From: Candidatus Polarisedimenticola svalbardensis
Lineage (GTDB): Bacteria > Acidobacteriota > Polarisedimenticolia > Polarisedimenticolales > Polarisedimenticolaceae
Length of the DNA stretch: 64,000 bases
Assembly (NCBI GenBank): GCA_014764515.1
Contig: JACXWD010000001.1
Span: forward strand, 62,001 to 126,000
Direction: 5' to 3'
In this document: piece after piece, positions 50,531 to 60,410 of the stretch
Numbering within the stretch: position 1 is the first letter of the stretch
Layout: the number at the start of each line of letters is the position of its first letter
Position numbers and translations under genes: made by a program
The notes under the pieces: generated by a model
The model's database searches: none
Told to the model about the DNA's origin: nothing
The model's input: only the letters and a program-made list of their open reading frames with translations

Positions 50531-52492
50531 ATGGGCGTTGTCCGAAAAATATTGGTTCCGGCTCTGGTGATGCTGTGCTGCACGGCCGCCATGGCTGCGC
50601 TGTCGGTATACATGCCCCACGAGATGGTGGCGGAGCGGTCCGCCCTGATCGTGGAGGGTGTGGTCCTCGAGGTGGCTTCGGGGCTTGATCCGGAGTCGAA
50701 CACCGTGGCGACCTACATCACCCTGGATGTCACAACGGTTCACCGGGGTCCGGCCGGCCTGCAGCGCGTGACCCTGCGTGAGGCGGGCGGCACCTTCGCC
50801 GGCCTCTCCAACGTTCTGGACGCGGTGCCGGTCTACGCCGTCGGCGAACAGGTCGTTGCTTTCCTGGAGCCGACCTCCGACGGTGCACTGAGAACCGCCG
50901 GTATGTTTTTCGGTAAATACACGCTGAGCGACGATCACAGGGTCGCCCGCAGGGACCTGGATGGACGGGGCCTGATACTGGGGCGTTCCCAGGCCGAACC
51001 GGAGACGCTGCCTGCCGCCGATCTGGAATCTCTGGCGGCCACCCGCAGGCCTCTGTTACGCCGGCCCCGGACCGCTACCATGCGAACCTGGGCGGTAAAG
51101 CCGCCGGAAATGGACAGGATCGTCTGGGACGGTGATCCGGCTCCAGCAGCCACTCCGGAAAGCGCCGCGGGAGAGGCCGACATTATCGGGCTCGCTTCGG
51201 ACATCGTCGATCCCCGGAGTTCCCGGTTCGTCACGTTGTCCAGCACCAGTCCGGCCCGCTGGTACGGAGTTGACGACGGCACCGCCCTGATGGTGGACGT
51301 GGAGCCGGACGGCAATCCCCTGGCCGACAATGCAGCCGCCGTCTCGGAGATGGCACGGGCCATGGCGGCCTGGACCGACGTACCCGAGTCACGACTCACC
51401 ATGCAGTTGGGGAACGACAACGCCAACTTCACCGGAACCCATTTCACCTCCCCCGCCGACACGCACTATTCAGGCACCAACATCATCCTGTTCGACGATC
51501 CGTACAACGACATCAGCGATCCCACAGGCTGCTCCGGCGTCCTGGCCATCGGCGGGTACTGGCGCAGTGGCTCTACCGGCAGTCCGGTCAACGGAGTGAC
51601 CTACAACCGGGCGCTGGCGATGTATGTCATCTTCAACAACAACTTCCAGTGCATCCTGGGGAACCCGGACAACCTGGCGGAAGTGGCGACTCACGAACTG
51701 GGCCATGCCATCGGACTGGGCCATTCCACCGTGAGCGATGCAATCATGCGTTCGTCGGCATACGGCGGCAGCCGCGGCCCCAGGCTCGGGGACGACGACA
51801 TGGACGCGGCGCACTGCGTCTACCCCCATACCCTGTCACTGTCGTCTCCGGTAGGCGGCGAGTCGTTCGCCACCGGTGAAACCCGATCGGTAACCTGGAA
51901 CAGCACCCTGGAAGCCGGCCCGGATATCGGGGAGGTCGATCTGGAATACAGCGACGACGCCGGAACGACCTGGCACGCCCTGGCCGCCGGCACCGGCAAC
52001 GATGGCCACTACGACTGGAATATCAGCCTCGGCTCCGGAGTGCAGTACAAGCTGCGGGCCGTGCGTCACAACCGGGTCTCCCCCACCCCGTCGCCCTGGC
52101 CTTCAGCCTGCAGCTCAGGTAGCTCGCCTGCTGCGTTTTCGGTTACGGCCCTGCCGCTGGGTGACGTCCCGGACGGCAGCTCCGGCCAACCGCTGCTCCT
52201 CGGGAAAGCAGGGACCGATGTCACCTTGAGCTGGGGGGATACCGGCAACGCGGCGGTGGACGACTACGCCGTCTATCGTGGCGACCTCGATACGTTGCGA
52301 TCCGGAACCTGGAATCACATGCCGGCTACCTGCACCGCCGGTATGGACCGCTTCGAACAGCTCCCCTCCGGCGGCAGCAGCACGTTCTACCTGGTGGCTC
52401 CCCTTTCCGGATCGACCGAGGGCAACCTGGGGACCGGATCCGACGGCCTGGTCCGCCCGGTTTCCGTCGCTACGTGCGGCACACCGGAGTAA
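50531..52492 (+). CDS. secreted matrixin-family (M10) metalloprotease with C-terminal beta domains
   Basis: A 653-residue exported protein with signal peptide to about residue 22. The N-terminal region may act as a pro-domain. The catalytic zinc motif is HELGHAIGLGH (H388, H392, H398), followed by a Met-turn-like AIMRSSAY and a Gly/Asp-rich segment. The C-terminal ~200 residues hold Ig/FN3-like strands (VGGESFATGETRSVTWNS, VDDYAVYRGDLDTL). ATG follows GGAGAAAAGGG. It may degrade protein substrates outside the cell. Confidence 0.85.
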   Translation: MGVVRKILVPALVMLCCTAAMAALSVYMPHEMVAERSALIVEGVVLEVASGLDPESNTVATYITLDVTTVHRGPAGLQRVTLREAGGTFAGLSNVLDAVPVYAVGEQVVAFLEPTSDGALRTAGMFFGKYTLSDDHRVARRDLDGRGLILGRSQAEPETLPAADLESLAATRRPLLRRPRTATMRTWAVKPPEMDRIVWDGDPAPAATPESAAGEADIIGLASDIVDPRSSRFVTLSSTSPARWYGVDDGTALMVDVEPDGNPLADNAAAVSEMARAMAAWTDVPESRLTMQLGNDNANFTGTHFTSPADTHYSGTNIILFDDPYNDISDPTGCSGVLAIGGYWRSGSTGSPVNGVTYNRALAMYVIFNNNFQCILGNPDNLAEVATHELGHAIGLGHSTVSDAIMRSSAYGGSRGPRLGDDDMDAAHCVYPHTLSLSSPVGGESFATGETRSVTWNSTLEAGPDIGEVDLEYSDDAGTTWHALAAGTGNDGHYDWNISLGSGVQYKLRAVRHNRVSPTPSPWPSACSSGSSPAAFSVTALPLGDVPDGSSGQPLLLGKAGTDVTLSWGDTGNAAVDDYAVYRGDLDTLRSGTWNHMPATCTAGMDRFEQLPSGGSSTFYLVAPLSGSTEGNLGTGSDGLVRPVSVATCGTPE

Positions 52493-52498
52493 AGCCGA

Positions 52499-53752
52499 TC
52501 AGACGAAGGTAACCCGGACGAAGCGGCGCTTTCCCGCCTTGATCACCATCGTGTCGCCGGCTTTGCAGTTCAGTTCCCGGCGATCCGCAGCGACCTTCTC
52601 GCCGTCCAGCTGGACGCCGCCGCCCCGGACCAGGCGATTGCCCTCGCCGTTGGACGACGCCAGTCCTACCTCGTTAAGCAGCCTGGCCAGAAGCCAGACC
52701 CCGTCCCCTGCCGGAATTTCCTTCTCCGGGATGTCGTCCGGCGTCTCCTTGTTCTCGAACAACGCCTTGAAGCCGTGCTGGGCTTGCTGGGCCGCCGCCT
52801 CGCCATGAAACTCGGCAACGATGGTGGAAGCCAGACCTTCCTTGGCCCGCTTGGGGTGGAGGGAGCCGTCCTTCACCAGCCGCTGCATGTTTTCGATTCC
52901 GGACAGCGAGATATCGGTGCAAAGCTCGTAATACCGCCACATGAGATCGTCGCTGATGGACATGAGCTTGCCGAAGGAGTTCTGGGGATCCTCTTCAACT
53001 CCGACATAGTTGTTCAGGGATTTGGACATCTTTTCGACCCCGTCCAGTCCTTCCAGTAGCGGCGTGGTAAGCAGCAGCTGTGACTCCAGGCCGTACGACG
53101 GCATGATGTCCCGGCCGACGTTCAGGTTGAACAGCTGGTCGGTGCCTCCCAGCTCCACATCGGCCTCGAGAGCCACCGAATCGTACGCCTGGGCCAACGG
53201 GTACAGGAACTCGTGGATGGCGATCGATTTTCCTTCCTGGTAACGGGTCTTGAAATCGTTGCGCTCCATCATCCGGGCAACGTTGTACTTCGCCATCAAG
53301 CGGACCATGCCTTCGGAGCCCAGGCCGGACAGCCACTCGCTGTTGAACCTGATCTCGGTGGCATCGGGATCGAGGATCTTGAAGCACTGCCGCTTGTAGG
53401 TTTCGGCGTTTTCCAGAATCTCCTCCCGGGTCAGGGCCGGCCGGGTCTTGGACTTGCCGGTAGGGTCGCCGATCATCCCGGTGAAATCGCCGATCAGGAA
53501 GATGACCCGGTGCCCCATCTTCTGGAAATGACGCATCTTTCTGAGCAGCACTGCGTGTCCCAGGTGGATATCCGGAGCGGTAGGATCGAAACCGACCTTC
53601 ACCGTCAGCGGCGACTTGGTGGCGATGGACTTCTTCACCCGCCGGACCAGTTCCTCCTCGGTCACCACGTCCACGGTGCCCCGTGTCAGGGTTTCCAGCT
53701 GTTCGTCCAGGTCGGCCACCAGCGGGAGTAGTCTCGTATTCGGTTCTGCCAT
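52499..53752 (-). CDS. tyrS: tyrosyl-tRNA synthetase
   Basis: A 417-residue class I synthetase charging tRNA-Tyr. HIGH-type motif in PTAPDIHLGHAVLL, YTRR-like anticodon region, KMSKS motif in VEKMSKSLNNYVGV, and a C-terminal S4 domain (RLVRGGGVQLDGEKV). It is of the TyrZ/TyrRS2 type common in non-enteric bacteria. ATG 53752 has GGAG upstream. The inverted-repeat element lies between it and radC. Confidence 0.95.
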   Translation of the reverse strand: MAEPNTRLLPLVADLDEQLETLTRGTVDVVTEEELVRRVKKSIATKSPLTVKVGFDPTAPDIHLGHAVLLRKMRHFQKMGHRVIFLIGDFTGMIGDPTGKSKTRPALTREEILENAETYKRQCFKILDPDATEIRFNSEWLSGLGSEGMVRLMAKYNVARMMERNDFKTRYQEGKSIAIHEFLYPLAQAYDSVALEADVELGGTDQLFNLNVGRDIMPSYGLESQLLLTTPLLEGLDGVEKMSKSLNNYVGVEEDPQNSFGKLMSISDDLMWRYYELCTDISLSGIENMQRLVKDGSLHPKRAKEGLASTIVAEFHGEAAAQQAQHGFKALFENKETPDDIPEKEIPAGDGVWLLARLLNEVGLASSNGEGNRLVRGGGVQLDGEKVAADRRELNCKAGDTMVIKAGKRRFVRVTFV

Positions 53753-53761
53753 CACGTCTCC

Positions 53762-53926
53762 AAAATGGGGACATTGCACGTTATGTTCAATTAACTTAAG
53801 CGCCGGCAATGTTTGCCGCGCACCACGAATGATCTTGATATCACAAACTGTGATTTCAAATCCATTCTTGCCTCTACAAGGGTAAAGGATAAGAATTGAA
53901 ATATAATGTGCAATGTCCCCATTTTT
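53762..53926. repeat. ~165-bp terminal-inverted-repeat element (MITE-like) between radC and tyrS
   Basis: The first 18 bases AAAATGGGGACATTGCAC (53762-53779) recur as a perfect inverted copy at 53909-53926; similarity continues inward for about 30 bases with two mismatches and a 2-base gap. The interior is AT-rich with two small hairpins (CGGCAA/TTGCCG at 53804-53818, ATCACA/TGTGAT at 53840-53854). The right end supplies part of the radC stop (TAA 53925-53927). No target duplication or transposase is seen, but the form suggests a small mobile inverted-repeat unit. Confidence 0.65.
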
Positions 53927-54635
53927 ACAATACCCCCCGCTCTCTCAGCGAGGTGTACCCTCCCTTGGCCACGATCAGGTGGTCGTACAGTTCGATCCCC
54001 ATCATTTCCGACGCCCGCTGCACGGCCCGGGTGAACTCGATGTCCTCGGGAGAAGGGTCCAGGCAGCCGCTGGGGTGGTTGTGGACCAGGATGAACCCCA
54101 GCGCCAGGTGGACCACCGCAGGCAGGAGGATCTCCCTGGGGTGGGTGCGGGTGGTGTTCAGGGTGCCGATGGAGATCGTCTCCTGGTGGACCAGTCCGTT
54201 CTGGGCATCCAGGTACAGGCCGACCAGGTGTTCCTTTTTGGCAGCCGCCAACCTCCGGACCTGGCGGTAGGCCTTCTCCGGCCGGTTGATCCTGGGCCGG
54301 TTGTCCGCCACCGTCTCGCCGCTGACCCTGCGGCCCAGTTCGAATGCGGCGGCAAGCCTGGCCGCATACGCCTGCCCTATGCCGGGACTGGCTCCGAGGT
54401 CTGCCGGGGGAAGGCGGGACAGGTTGTCCAGGCCATGGCGGCGCAGGAGCCGTTCGGCGATGCGGTGGGCCGATTCCTTTCCGTTGCCGCTTCCCAGCAG
54501 AACAGCCAGCAGCTCTCCCCTGCTCAACGCGCCGGGGCCGCTTCTGAACAACTTCTCACGTGGGCGCAGGACGCTGGGGAGATCATCCGGCGAGCGGAGT
54601 TCCATCCCCCCGTTCCGGTCCGGTCCGTATTCCAT
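53925..54635 (-). CDS. radC: DNA repair protein RadC (JAMM domain)
   Basis: A 236-residue protein with an N-terminal HhH-like region (LRPREKLFRSGPGALSRGELLAVLL) and a C-terminal JAMM metalloprotease-like domain with HNHPSGCLDPSPED. Function in repair is uncertain. ATG 54635 is used; ATG 54605 is possible. The stop codon lies within the inverted-repeat element's right end. Confidence 0.9.
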   Translation of the reverse strand: MEYGPDRNGGMELRSPDDLPSVLRPREKLFRSGPGALSRGELLAVLLGSGNGKESAHRIAERLLRRHGLDNLSRLPPADLGASPGIGQAYAARLAAAFELGRRVSGETVADNRPRINRPEKAYRQVRRLAAAKKEHLVGLYLDAQNGLVHQETISIGTLNTTRTHPREILLPAVVHLALGFILVHNHPSGCLDPSPEDIEFTRAVQRASEMMGIELYDHLIVAKGGYTSLRERGVL

Positions 54636-54674
54636 GTCTGGTTCCGTATCCGAGGAGGACCGGGGACAGCTCGG

Positions 54675-55289
54675 TCAGTCGAGAGTGTGGACGGCTCTGC
54701 CTTCAACCCGAAGTCCGGGGTTGAAAAACAGGGCCACAGCCTCGGGATAGATGCGATGTTCCTGCTTAAGGATCCGGGCGGACAGGTCGTCTTCCGTGTC
54801 TCCGGGAAGCACCGGTACGGCAGCCTGCCGGATGATCGGTCCGTGATCGCACTTCTCGTCCACGAAGTGGACGGTGCAACCGGCTGTTTTGACCCCGTAG
54901 GCCAGCGCCTGGCCTTGAGCGTCCAGACCCGGGAAAGAAGGCAACAGAGACGGATGGATGTTGACGATCCTGCCTCTGAACGCCTGGATGAAGGTCTTCT
55001 TCAGGAGACGCATGTACCCGGCGAGACAGACCAGATCGACCTTGTAGTCGTTCAAGAGTTCCACGACCCGGGTTTCGTGGACGGAGCGGGGCCGGACCTG
55101 TTTCTGATCCACGACCGCAACCGGTACTCCCAGGGCCCGGGCCCGTTCCAGGCCGGCTGCGTCCGGCTTGTTGGAGATCACCACGACCGGTACGGCGGGG
55201 ATGCGGCCGTCCTGCATCGCCTCAACCAGGGAGACCATGTTGCTGCCACGGCCTGAGATCAGGATGCCGACCCGACCCTTCTCAGACAT
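54675..55289 (-). CDS. purN: phosphoribosylglycinamide formyltransferase PurN
   Basis: Transfers formyl from 10-formyl-THF to GAR in purine synthesis. In 204 residues: ILISGRGSNM start, the substrate-binding NIHPSLLPSFPGLDAQGQAL and HFVDEKCDHGPII with the catalytic Asn/His/Asp set. ATG 55289 overlaps the purM stop by 8 bases and follows GGGAGG. Confidence 0.94.
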   Translation of the reverse strand: MSEKGRVGILISGRGSNMVSLVEAMQDGRIPAVPVVVISNKPDAAGLERARALGVPVAVVDQKQVRPRSVHETRVVELLNDYKVDLVCLAGYMRLLKKTFIQAFRGRIVNIHPSLLPSFPGLDAQGQALAYGVKTAGCTVHFVDEKCDHGPIIRQAAVPVLPGDTEDDLSARILKQEHRIYPEAVALFFNPGLRVEGRAVHTLD

Positions 55290-56343
55290 AACGGACCTCC
55301 CGGTCACCCTCCACGATGGAGCCGATCCGCCAGCAGGGTTCTCCCGCTTCTTTCAGGAGCGATTCGATCCTGGCGATCTTCGCCGACGGGGAGATCACCA
55401 CCATCCCGGCTCCCATGTTGAACGTCCGGAACATTTCACTCCGCTCCACGTTCCCGGTTTCCTGGAGGAACCGGAACAGCGCCGGAACCTCCCAGCTGCC
55501 GGTCTGGATCTCGGCGGCCGTACCTTCAGGGAGGATTCGAGGAATGTTGTCGGTGAGGCCTCCGCCGGTAATGTGAGCCAGTCCGGACACCAGCCCTTCG
55601 TCGATGGGACGGCGGAGAGCGCCCAGATAACAGCGGTGCTCGGCCAAAAGAACCTCGCCGGCGGTGCCGCCGAGCCCCGGAACCTGTTCATCCACCTTCA
55701 GGCCGGCCACCTCGAAGAAGATTTTCCGGGCCAGGGAGTAGCCGTTGGTGTGCAGGCCGGCGGAAGGGAGGGCCAGGATGACGTCGCCGTGGCCGATCCC
55801 CGACCCGTCGATGATCCGCTCCCGGTCCACGATACCGACGATGAACCCGGCAACGTCGTACTCTCCCGGGCCGTAGAACCCGGGCATCTCTGCGGTCTCC
55901 CCGCCCAGGAGGGCGCAGCCCGCTTCACGGCAGCCTGCGGCAACCCCTTCTACCACCGCCGCCAGAACGCCAGGCGTAAGAACGCCGGTGGCGACGTAAT
56001 CCATGAAGAACAACGGCGTCGCACCCTGAACCAGGATGTCGTCGACACAATGGTTGACCAGGTCACGGCCAACGGTGTTGTGGATGCCGGAATCGAAGGC
56101 GACCTTCAGCTTGGTCCCTATCCCGTCGCTGGACGAGACCAATACAGGTTCCTTGAGCCCGGTAAGGTCCGGCCGGAACAGGCCGCCGAAGGAGCCCAGG
56201 TCGGCCAGCACTCCGGGGGTGCGGGTCGATTTGAGGAAACCCTTGATCCTGTCCAGTGCTTCGTCCTGTGCGTCGATGTCCACACCGGCGTCCCGATAAG
56301 TCAGTCCCGGCTTGGCTCCCGTGTTCGTTCCGTCACTGCTCAT
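55282..56343 (-). CDS. purM: phosphoribosylformylglycinamidine cyclo-ligase PurM (AIR synthetase)
   Basis: ATP-dependent cyclisation of FGAM to AIR. The 353 residues have the conserved LVSSSDGIGTKLKVAF, VNHCVDDILVQGATPLFFMDY, GGETAEMPGFY and AHITGGGLTDNIPRIL blocks. ATG 56343 is preceded by AGAGGA. It follows purF by 101 bases. Confidence 0.95.
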   Translation of the reverse strand: MSSDGTNTGAKPGLTYRDAGVDIDAQDEALDRIKGFLKSTRTPGVLADLGSFGGLFRPDLTGLKEPVLVSSSDGIGTKLKVAFDSGIHNTVGRDLVNHCVDDILVQGATPLFFMDYVATGVLTPGVLAAVVEGVAAGCREAGCALLGGETAEMPGFYGPGEYDVAGFIVGIVDRERIIDGSGIGHGDVILALPSAGLHTNGYSLARKIFFEVAGLKVDEQVPGLGGTAGEVLLAEHRCYLGALRRPIDEGLVSGLAHITGGGLTDNIPRILPEGTAAEIQTGSWEVPALFRFLQETGNVERSEMFRTFNMGAGMVVISPSAKIARIESLLKEAGEPCWRIGSIVEGDREVRYV

Positions 56344-56444
56344 GGCATCCTCTCCGTATCCTGCATCATCGCTTCCCGGCAGCCGGCCGGCCAGCCTCCC
56401 GGTTTCCGAGGCGGAACCGGAACGGTTCCACCGGGGAAACGCCG

Positions 56445-57830
56445 TTACTTCCTGGTTCTCTCGAACAACCTCAACTGCTGGGCGTCTACCGCAGGGATCG
56501 CCACCGGATGTTCCAGTGTCCAGCAGGCCGTACATGCCGACGCCTCGTCGGTTCGCATCGCCTCCAGCATCCCGGCCAGGCTGAGATAGGCCAGGCTGTC
56601 CGCGCCGACGAAATCCCGGATCTCGTCCACCGAGTTGTTCGCTGCGATCAGCTCGTTGCGCCGGGGCGTGTCGATGCCGTAGTAACACGGACCGATGGTA
56701 GGCGGGCAGGAGATGCGCAGGTGCACCTCGGAGGCTCCGGCCTCCCGGCACATCCGCACGATCTTCCGGCTGGTGGTTCCGCGCACGATGGAGTCGTCGA
56801 TCAGGATGATCCGCCTGCCTTCCAGAATGTCCCGCACCGGATTCAGCTTGACCCGGACGTTGTCGTTGCGGATCTCCTGGGTCGGCTGGATGAAGGTCCT
56901 GCCGACGTAGTGGTTGCGGACCAGGCCCATCTCGAACGGCAGGTCGGCTGCCCGGGCGTACCCCATGGCGGCGTAGACCCCGGAGTCCGGCACCGGCACA
57001 ACCATGTCGGCCTGAACCGGCTGTTCGCGGAACAGCTTATCCCCCAGCCGCTTTCGGACCTGCTGGACCGGCTTCCCGAAAACGGTGCTGTCCGGCCTGG
57101 AAAAATAGACATGCTCGAACACACAGGCCGCGGACCTGGTTTCCTTGAACGGTTTGTGTGAATGGACGCCGGCTACGTCCACTACCAGGACCTCCCCTCT
57201 ATCCATTTCCCGGACGAACTGGGCTCCCAGGAGGTCCAGGGCGCAGGTCTCGCTGGCCACCACCCAGGAGCCGTTCAGCCGCCCCAGGCAGAGGGGCCGG
57301 AAACCGTACGGGTCCCGAACGGCGACCATGCGGCCCGGCACCATGAACAGCAGGGAGTAGGCTCCCTGGACCTGGTGCAGGGACTCCACGATGGCGTCCA
57401 CCACATCGTGGGCCTTGGAGCGGGCCACCAGGTGCAGGAGCGCCTCGGTGTCGGTGGTGGTCTGGAAGATCGCCCCCGACTCCTCCAGCTCTCCCCTGAG
57501 TTCGGCGCCGTTGACCAGGTTGCCGTTGTGAGCCACGGCGATCGGTCCCCGGTGGTGGGTGATCAGGAACGGCTGGGCGTTGGCCGGATTGGAGTCTCCG
57601 GTTGTGGAGTAGCGCACCTGGCCGATCGCCGCTTCACCGGGAAGCGCATCCAGCACCTTGCCGCCCAGAACGTCGGACACCAGGCCCATGCCGGTGCGGC
57701 ACGCCAGCTTCGGGCCGTCGGCCGCCGCCACCCCGGCCGATTCCTGCCCGCGGTGCTGGAGGGCGAACAGGCCCGTGTAGGCCAGCCCAGCCGCTTCCGC
57801 ATGACCGAACACTCCAACGATTCCACACAT
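56445..57830 (-). CDS. purF: amidophosphoribosyltransferase PurF
   Basis: First committed step of purine synthesis (PRPP plus Gln to phosphoribosylamine). The N-terminal nucleophile Cys follows Met directly (MCGIVGVFG), so no propeptide is removed. The PRPP loop is RIILIDDSIVRGTTS. The glutaminase domain (ALQHRGQESAGVA) and a C-terminal domain complete 461 residues. Confidence 0.96.
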   Translation of the reverse strand: MCGIVGVFGHAEAAGLAYTGLFALQHRGQESAGVAAADGPKLACRTGMGLVSDVLGGKVLDALPGEAAIGQVRYSTTGDSNPANAQPFLITHHRGPIAVAHNGNLVNGAELRGELEESGAIFQTTTDTEALLHLVARSKAHDVVDAIVESLHQVQGAYSLLFMVPGRMVAVRDPYGFRPLCLGRLNGSWVVASETCALDLLGAQFVREMDRGEVLVVDVAGVHSHKPFKETRSAACVFEHVYFSRPDSTVFGKPVQQVRKRLGDKLFREQPVQADMVVPVPDSGVYAAMGYARAADLPFEMGLVRNHYVGRTFIQPTQEIRNDNVRVKLNPVRDILEGRRIILIDDSIVRGTTSRKIVRMCREAGASEVHLRISCPPTIGPCYYGIDTPRRNELIAANNSVDEIRDFVGADSLAYLSLAGMLEAMRTDEASACTACWTLEHPVAIPAVDAQQLRLFERTRK

Positions 57831-57854
57831 GCAGGGACTCCATGGTCCGTTATA

Positions 57855-59150
57855 TCAGGACTCGAACACTCGCTTGTAGATCGTATCGACGTGACTGAGA
57901 AAACCGGCAGGGTCGAATATTTCCGAAACCCGCTCCGGAGGGATGGCGGCGGTGAAATCCGGGTCCGCCGCCAGAAGATCCCGGAACATATCCTGGCCGG
58001 CCCAGGTCTTCATGGCGTTGCGCTGAACGATGTCGTAGGCCGCTTCCCGGCTCATGCCGCTCTCGGTAAGGGCCAGCAGGACTTTCTGGGAGAAAATCAG
58101 ACCCCGTGTGATGTTCATGTTCTGAAGCATCCGTTCCGGATAGATATGCAGACCATCCAGGATACGGGTCATCCGGGCGGTCATGTAGTCACACAGGATA
58201 GTGGCGTCGGGGAAGATGACCCGCTCGACGGAAGAGTGGGAAATGTCCCGCTCATGCCACAGCGCAACATTCTCCAAAGCGGCCTGGACGTGGGAGCGAA
58301 CCACCCGGGACAAACCGGAAATATTTTCGCACCCCACCGGATTGCGCTTGTGGGGCATGGCCGAGGAACCTTTTTGCCCTTTGGAAAACGGTTCCTCAAC
58401 CTCCCGGACATCGGATTTCTGCAGATGCCGGATCTCGGTGGCGATCCGATCCAGTGAAGAGGCCAGTATGCCCAGGGTGGCCATGAACGCGGCGTAGCGA
58501 TCACGGGCGACCACCTGGGTGGATACATCTTCCACACCGAGCCCGAGACGCTCCATGACCGCCGCTTCGACCTGGGGTCCGAGATGGGCGTAGGTACCGA
58601 CGGCGCCGGATATCTTCCCCACGGCGATCTCTTTCCGGGCGGTGTCCAGGCGGGTCAGGTTCCTCGCCGCCTCGGCATACCAGGCCGCAAACTTCAAACC
58701 CAGGGTGTACGGCTCGGCGTGGATTCCGTGGGTCCGGCCCACCATGACCGTTTTCTTGTGTTGGAGCGCCTGCCGTTTCAAAACTTCCATCATCCGGCGA
58801 TGGGTTGCAATCAGAAGGTCGCAGGCCCGCACGCATCGGATCGCCTGGGCTGTGTCCACCACATCGGAAGAGGTCAGGCCGAAGTGGATAAACCGGGAAG
58901 ACGGACCGACCTTCTCCGCAACACTGGTCAGGAACGCGATGACATCGTGTTTGACCTCGGTCTCGATTTCGTCGATCCTCGCAAGGTCGAATCCGGCCTT
59001 GTTCCGGATGGTCTCCATGTCCTCTTCCGGAACCACTCCTTCGGTTGTCAGGACTTCGCAGGCCGCCAGTTCGACATCCAGCCAGCTCTGGAACCGGGCC
59101 TGGTCTTCCCAGAGAGTTTTCATCTCCTCGCGACTGTAACGTTCGATCAT
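57855..59150 (-). CDS. purB: adenylosuccinate lyase
   Basis: Fumarase/aspartase-superfamily enzyme of purine synthesis and AMP formation. The 431 residues include HFGLTSSDVVDTAQ, VGRTHGIHAEPYTLG, and the signature SSAMPHKRNPVGCENI with the mobile catalytic Ser loop. ATG 59150 has AAGGAG upstream. First pur gene after the MBL protein. Confidence 0.95.
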   Translation of the reverse strand: MIERYSREEMKTLWEDQARFQSWLDVELAACEVLTTEGVVPEEDMETIRNKAGFDLARIDEIETEVKHDVIAFLTSVAEKVGPSSRFIHFGLTSSDVVDTAQAIRCVRACDLLIATHRRMMEVLKRQALQHKKTVMVGRTHGIHAEPYTLGLKFAAWYAEAARNLTRLDTARKEIAVGKISGAVGTYAHLGPQVEAAVMERLGLGVEDVSTQVVARDRYAAFMATLGILASSLDRIATEIRHLQKSDVREVEEPFSKGQKGSSAMPHKRNPVGCENISGLSRVVRSHVQAALENVALWHERDISHSSVERVIFPDATILCDYMTARMTRILDGLHIYPERMLQNMNITRGLIFSQKVLLALTESGMSREAAYDIVQRNAMKTWAGQDMFRDLLAADPDFTAAIPPERVSEIFDPAGFLSHVDTIYKRVFES

Positions 59151-59172
59151 CGAGACTCTCCTTGAGGGCTCC

Positions 59173-59952
59173 CTAAACGGCAACGGGACGGCCCGGCTCC
59201 TTCTGGCATGCAACGCGCCAGTCAATCCCAAGGCAGATTTCCGACCCCAGTTCGGCGTGAACCGTTTTCATGGCCAGATCCGCCGTATTGTTTTTTCTTG
59301 ATAGATGGGCGAGAACCACGGCACGCAAGTCGCCATCGGCCACTGCAGCCAGCAGCGCACCGGCGTCATCATTGGAAAGGTGGCCCCGTGATCCTCCGAC
59401 GCGCTGCTTCAGAGATGCGGGATACGGGCTGTTCCGCAGCAGTTCCAGATCGTGGTTCGCTTCCACCATCAGGATCTGACATCCGCTAAGCCTCCGGACG
59501 ACTTCAGCGGTCGGTTTCCCCAGGTCCACGGCGATACCGATGCGGACACCGCAACCTTCGAGCACGAAGCCGGTCGGCTCCGCCGCATCATGGGGAACCG
59601 GAAACGGGGTCACGGACACCGTTCCGATCCTGTGTTCCTGCCCCATGGTCAGCACCACCGACCGATGGATGTGATGTTCCGGCATATTCAGCGCCAGAAG
59701 TGTTCCGGCGGTGGCCGCCACCGGCTTCTGGTATTTCTTGGTGAACCGTTCAAGGCCACGACTGTGGTCGTAGTGCTCGTGGGTCAGGAGAATGGTGTCG
59801 ATGCTTTCGGGTTCGATCCCTACCGACCGGAGCCGGTTCTCCATATCCCGGGTGGAAAGGCCGGCGTCCACCAGAAAACGGGTCGATCCGAACTCCACCA
59901 GCGTGGCGTTCCCCCCGGAACCCGAACCCAGGGGGATCAGCCGGCAGTCCAT
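59173..59952 (-). CDS. MBL-fold hydrolase of the YycJ/WalJ type
   Basis: A 259-residue metallo-beta-lactamase-fold protein. Metal motif THEHYDHS (H58, H60, D62, H63), with additional ligand candidates in PVPHDAAEP, VEANHD and AHLSRKNNT. The start LIPLGSGSGGNATLVE is typical of YycJ proteins, linked to DNA repair/cell-wall control and exonuclease activity. ATG overlaps the dut stop by 1 base. It is 22 bases before purB. Confidence 0.85.
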   Translation of the reverse strand: MDCRLIPLGSGSGGNATLVEFGSTRFLVDAGLSTRDMENRLRSVGIEPESIDTILLTHEHYDHSRGLERFTKKYQKPVAATAGTLLALNMPEHHIHRSVVLTMGQEHRIGTVSVTPFPVPHDAAEPTGFVLEGCGVRIGIAVDLGKPTAEVVRRLSGCQILMVEANHDLELLRNSPYPASLKQRVGGSRGHLSNDDAGALLAAVADGDLRAVVLAHLSRKNNTADLAMKTVHAELGSEICLGIDWRVACQKEPGRPVAV

Positions 59953-60410
59953 CAGCGAACCCCCGTGTGGCCGAACCCGCCTGCACCCCGGTCGGTGTCC
60001 GGAAGTGCGTCCACCTCCCGGAAGGCGACTCTGGGCACCTGCTGCACCACCATCTGGGCGATCCGCTGCCCCCGTTCGATCTGCACCGGCTCCGAACCGG
60101 TATTCCCCAGAATGACCTTGATTTCACCACGATAATCGGCATCCACCGTTCCCGGACTGTTGAGACAGGTCAGGCCGTGGCGGATCGCAAGACCGGACCG
60201 GGGCCGGATCTGGGCCTCGAACCCTTCAGGAAGGGCGATGGCGATTCCGGTCGGGATCAACTCCCTGGCCCCTGGCGCCAGAGTCAGTGTGTCGGCCAGG
60301 GCCGCACGGAGATCCACACCGGCGGAATGAGGAGTGGCCGGTTCGGGAAGCTGCAGGCCCTCTCCTCCGGGGACACGCAGGATCAGGACCTCGTGGACCG
60401 GCCCGCTCAC
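59952..60410 (-). CDS. dut: dUTP diphosphatase
   Basis: A 152-residue trimeric dUTPase that keeps dUTP out of DNA. Motifs I-V are present: [47 protein letters not shown] and the C-terminal [13 protein letters not shown] 60410 overlaps the M16 gene stop (GTGA). Confidence 0.95.
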   Translation of the reverse strand: MSGPVHEVLILRVPGGEGLQLPEPATPHSAGVDLRAALADTLTLAPGARELIPTGIAIALPEGFEAQIRPRSGLAIRHGLTCLNSPGTVDADYRGEIKVILGNTGSEPVQIERGQRIAQMVVQQVPRVAFREVDALPDTDRGAGGFGHTGVR

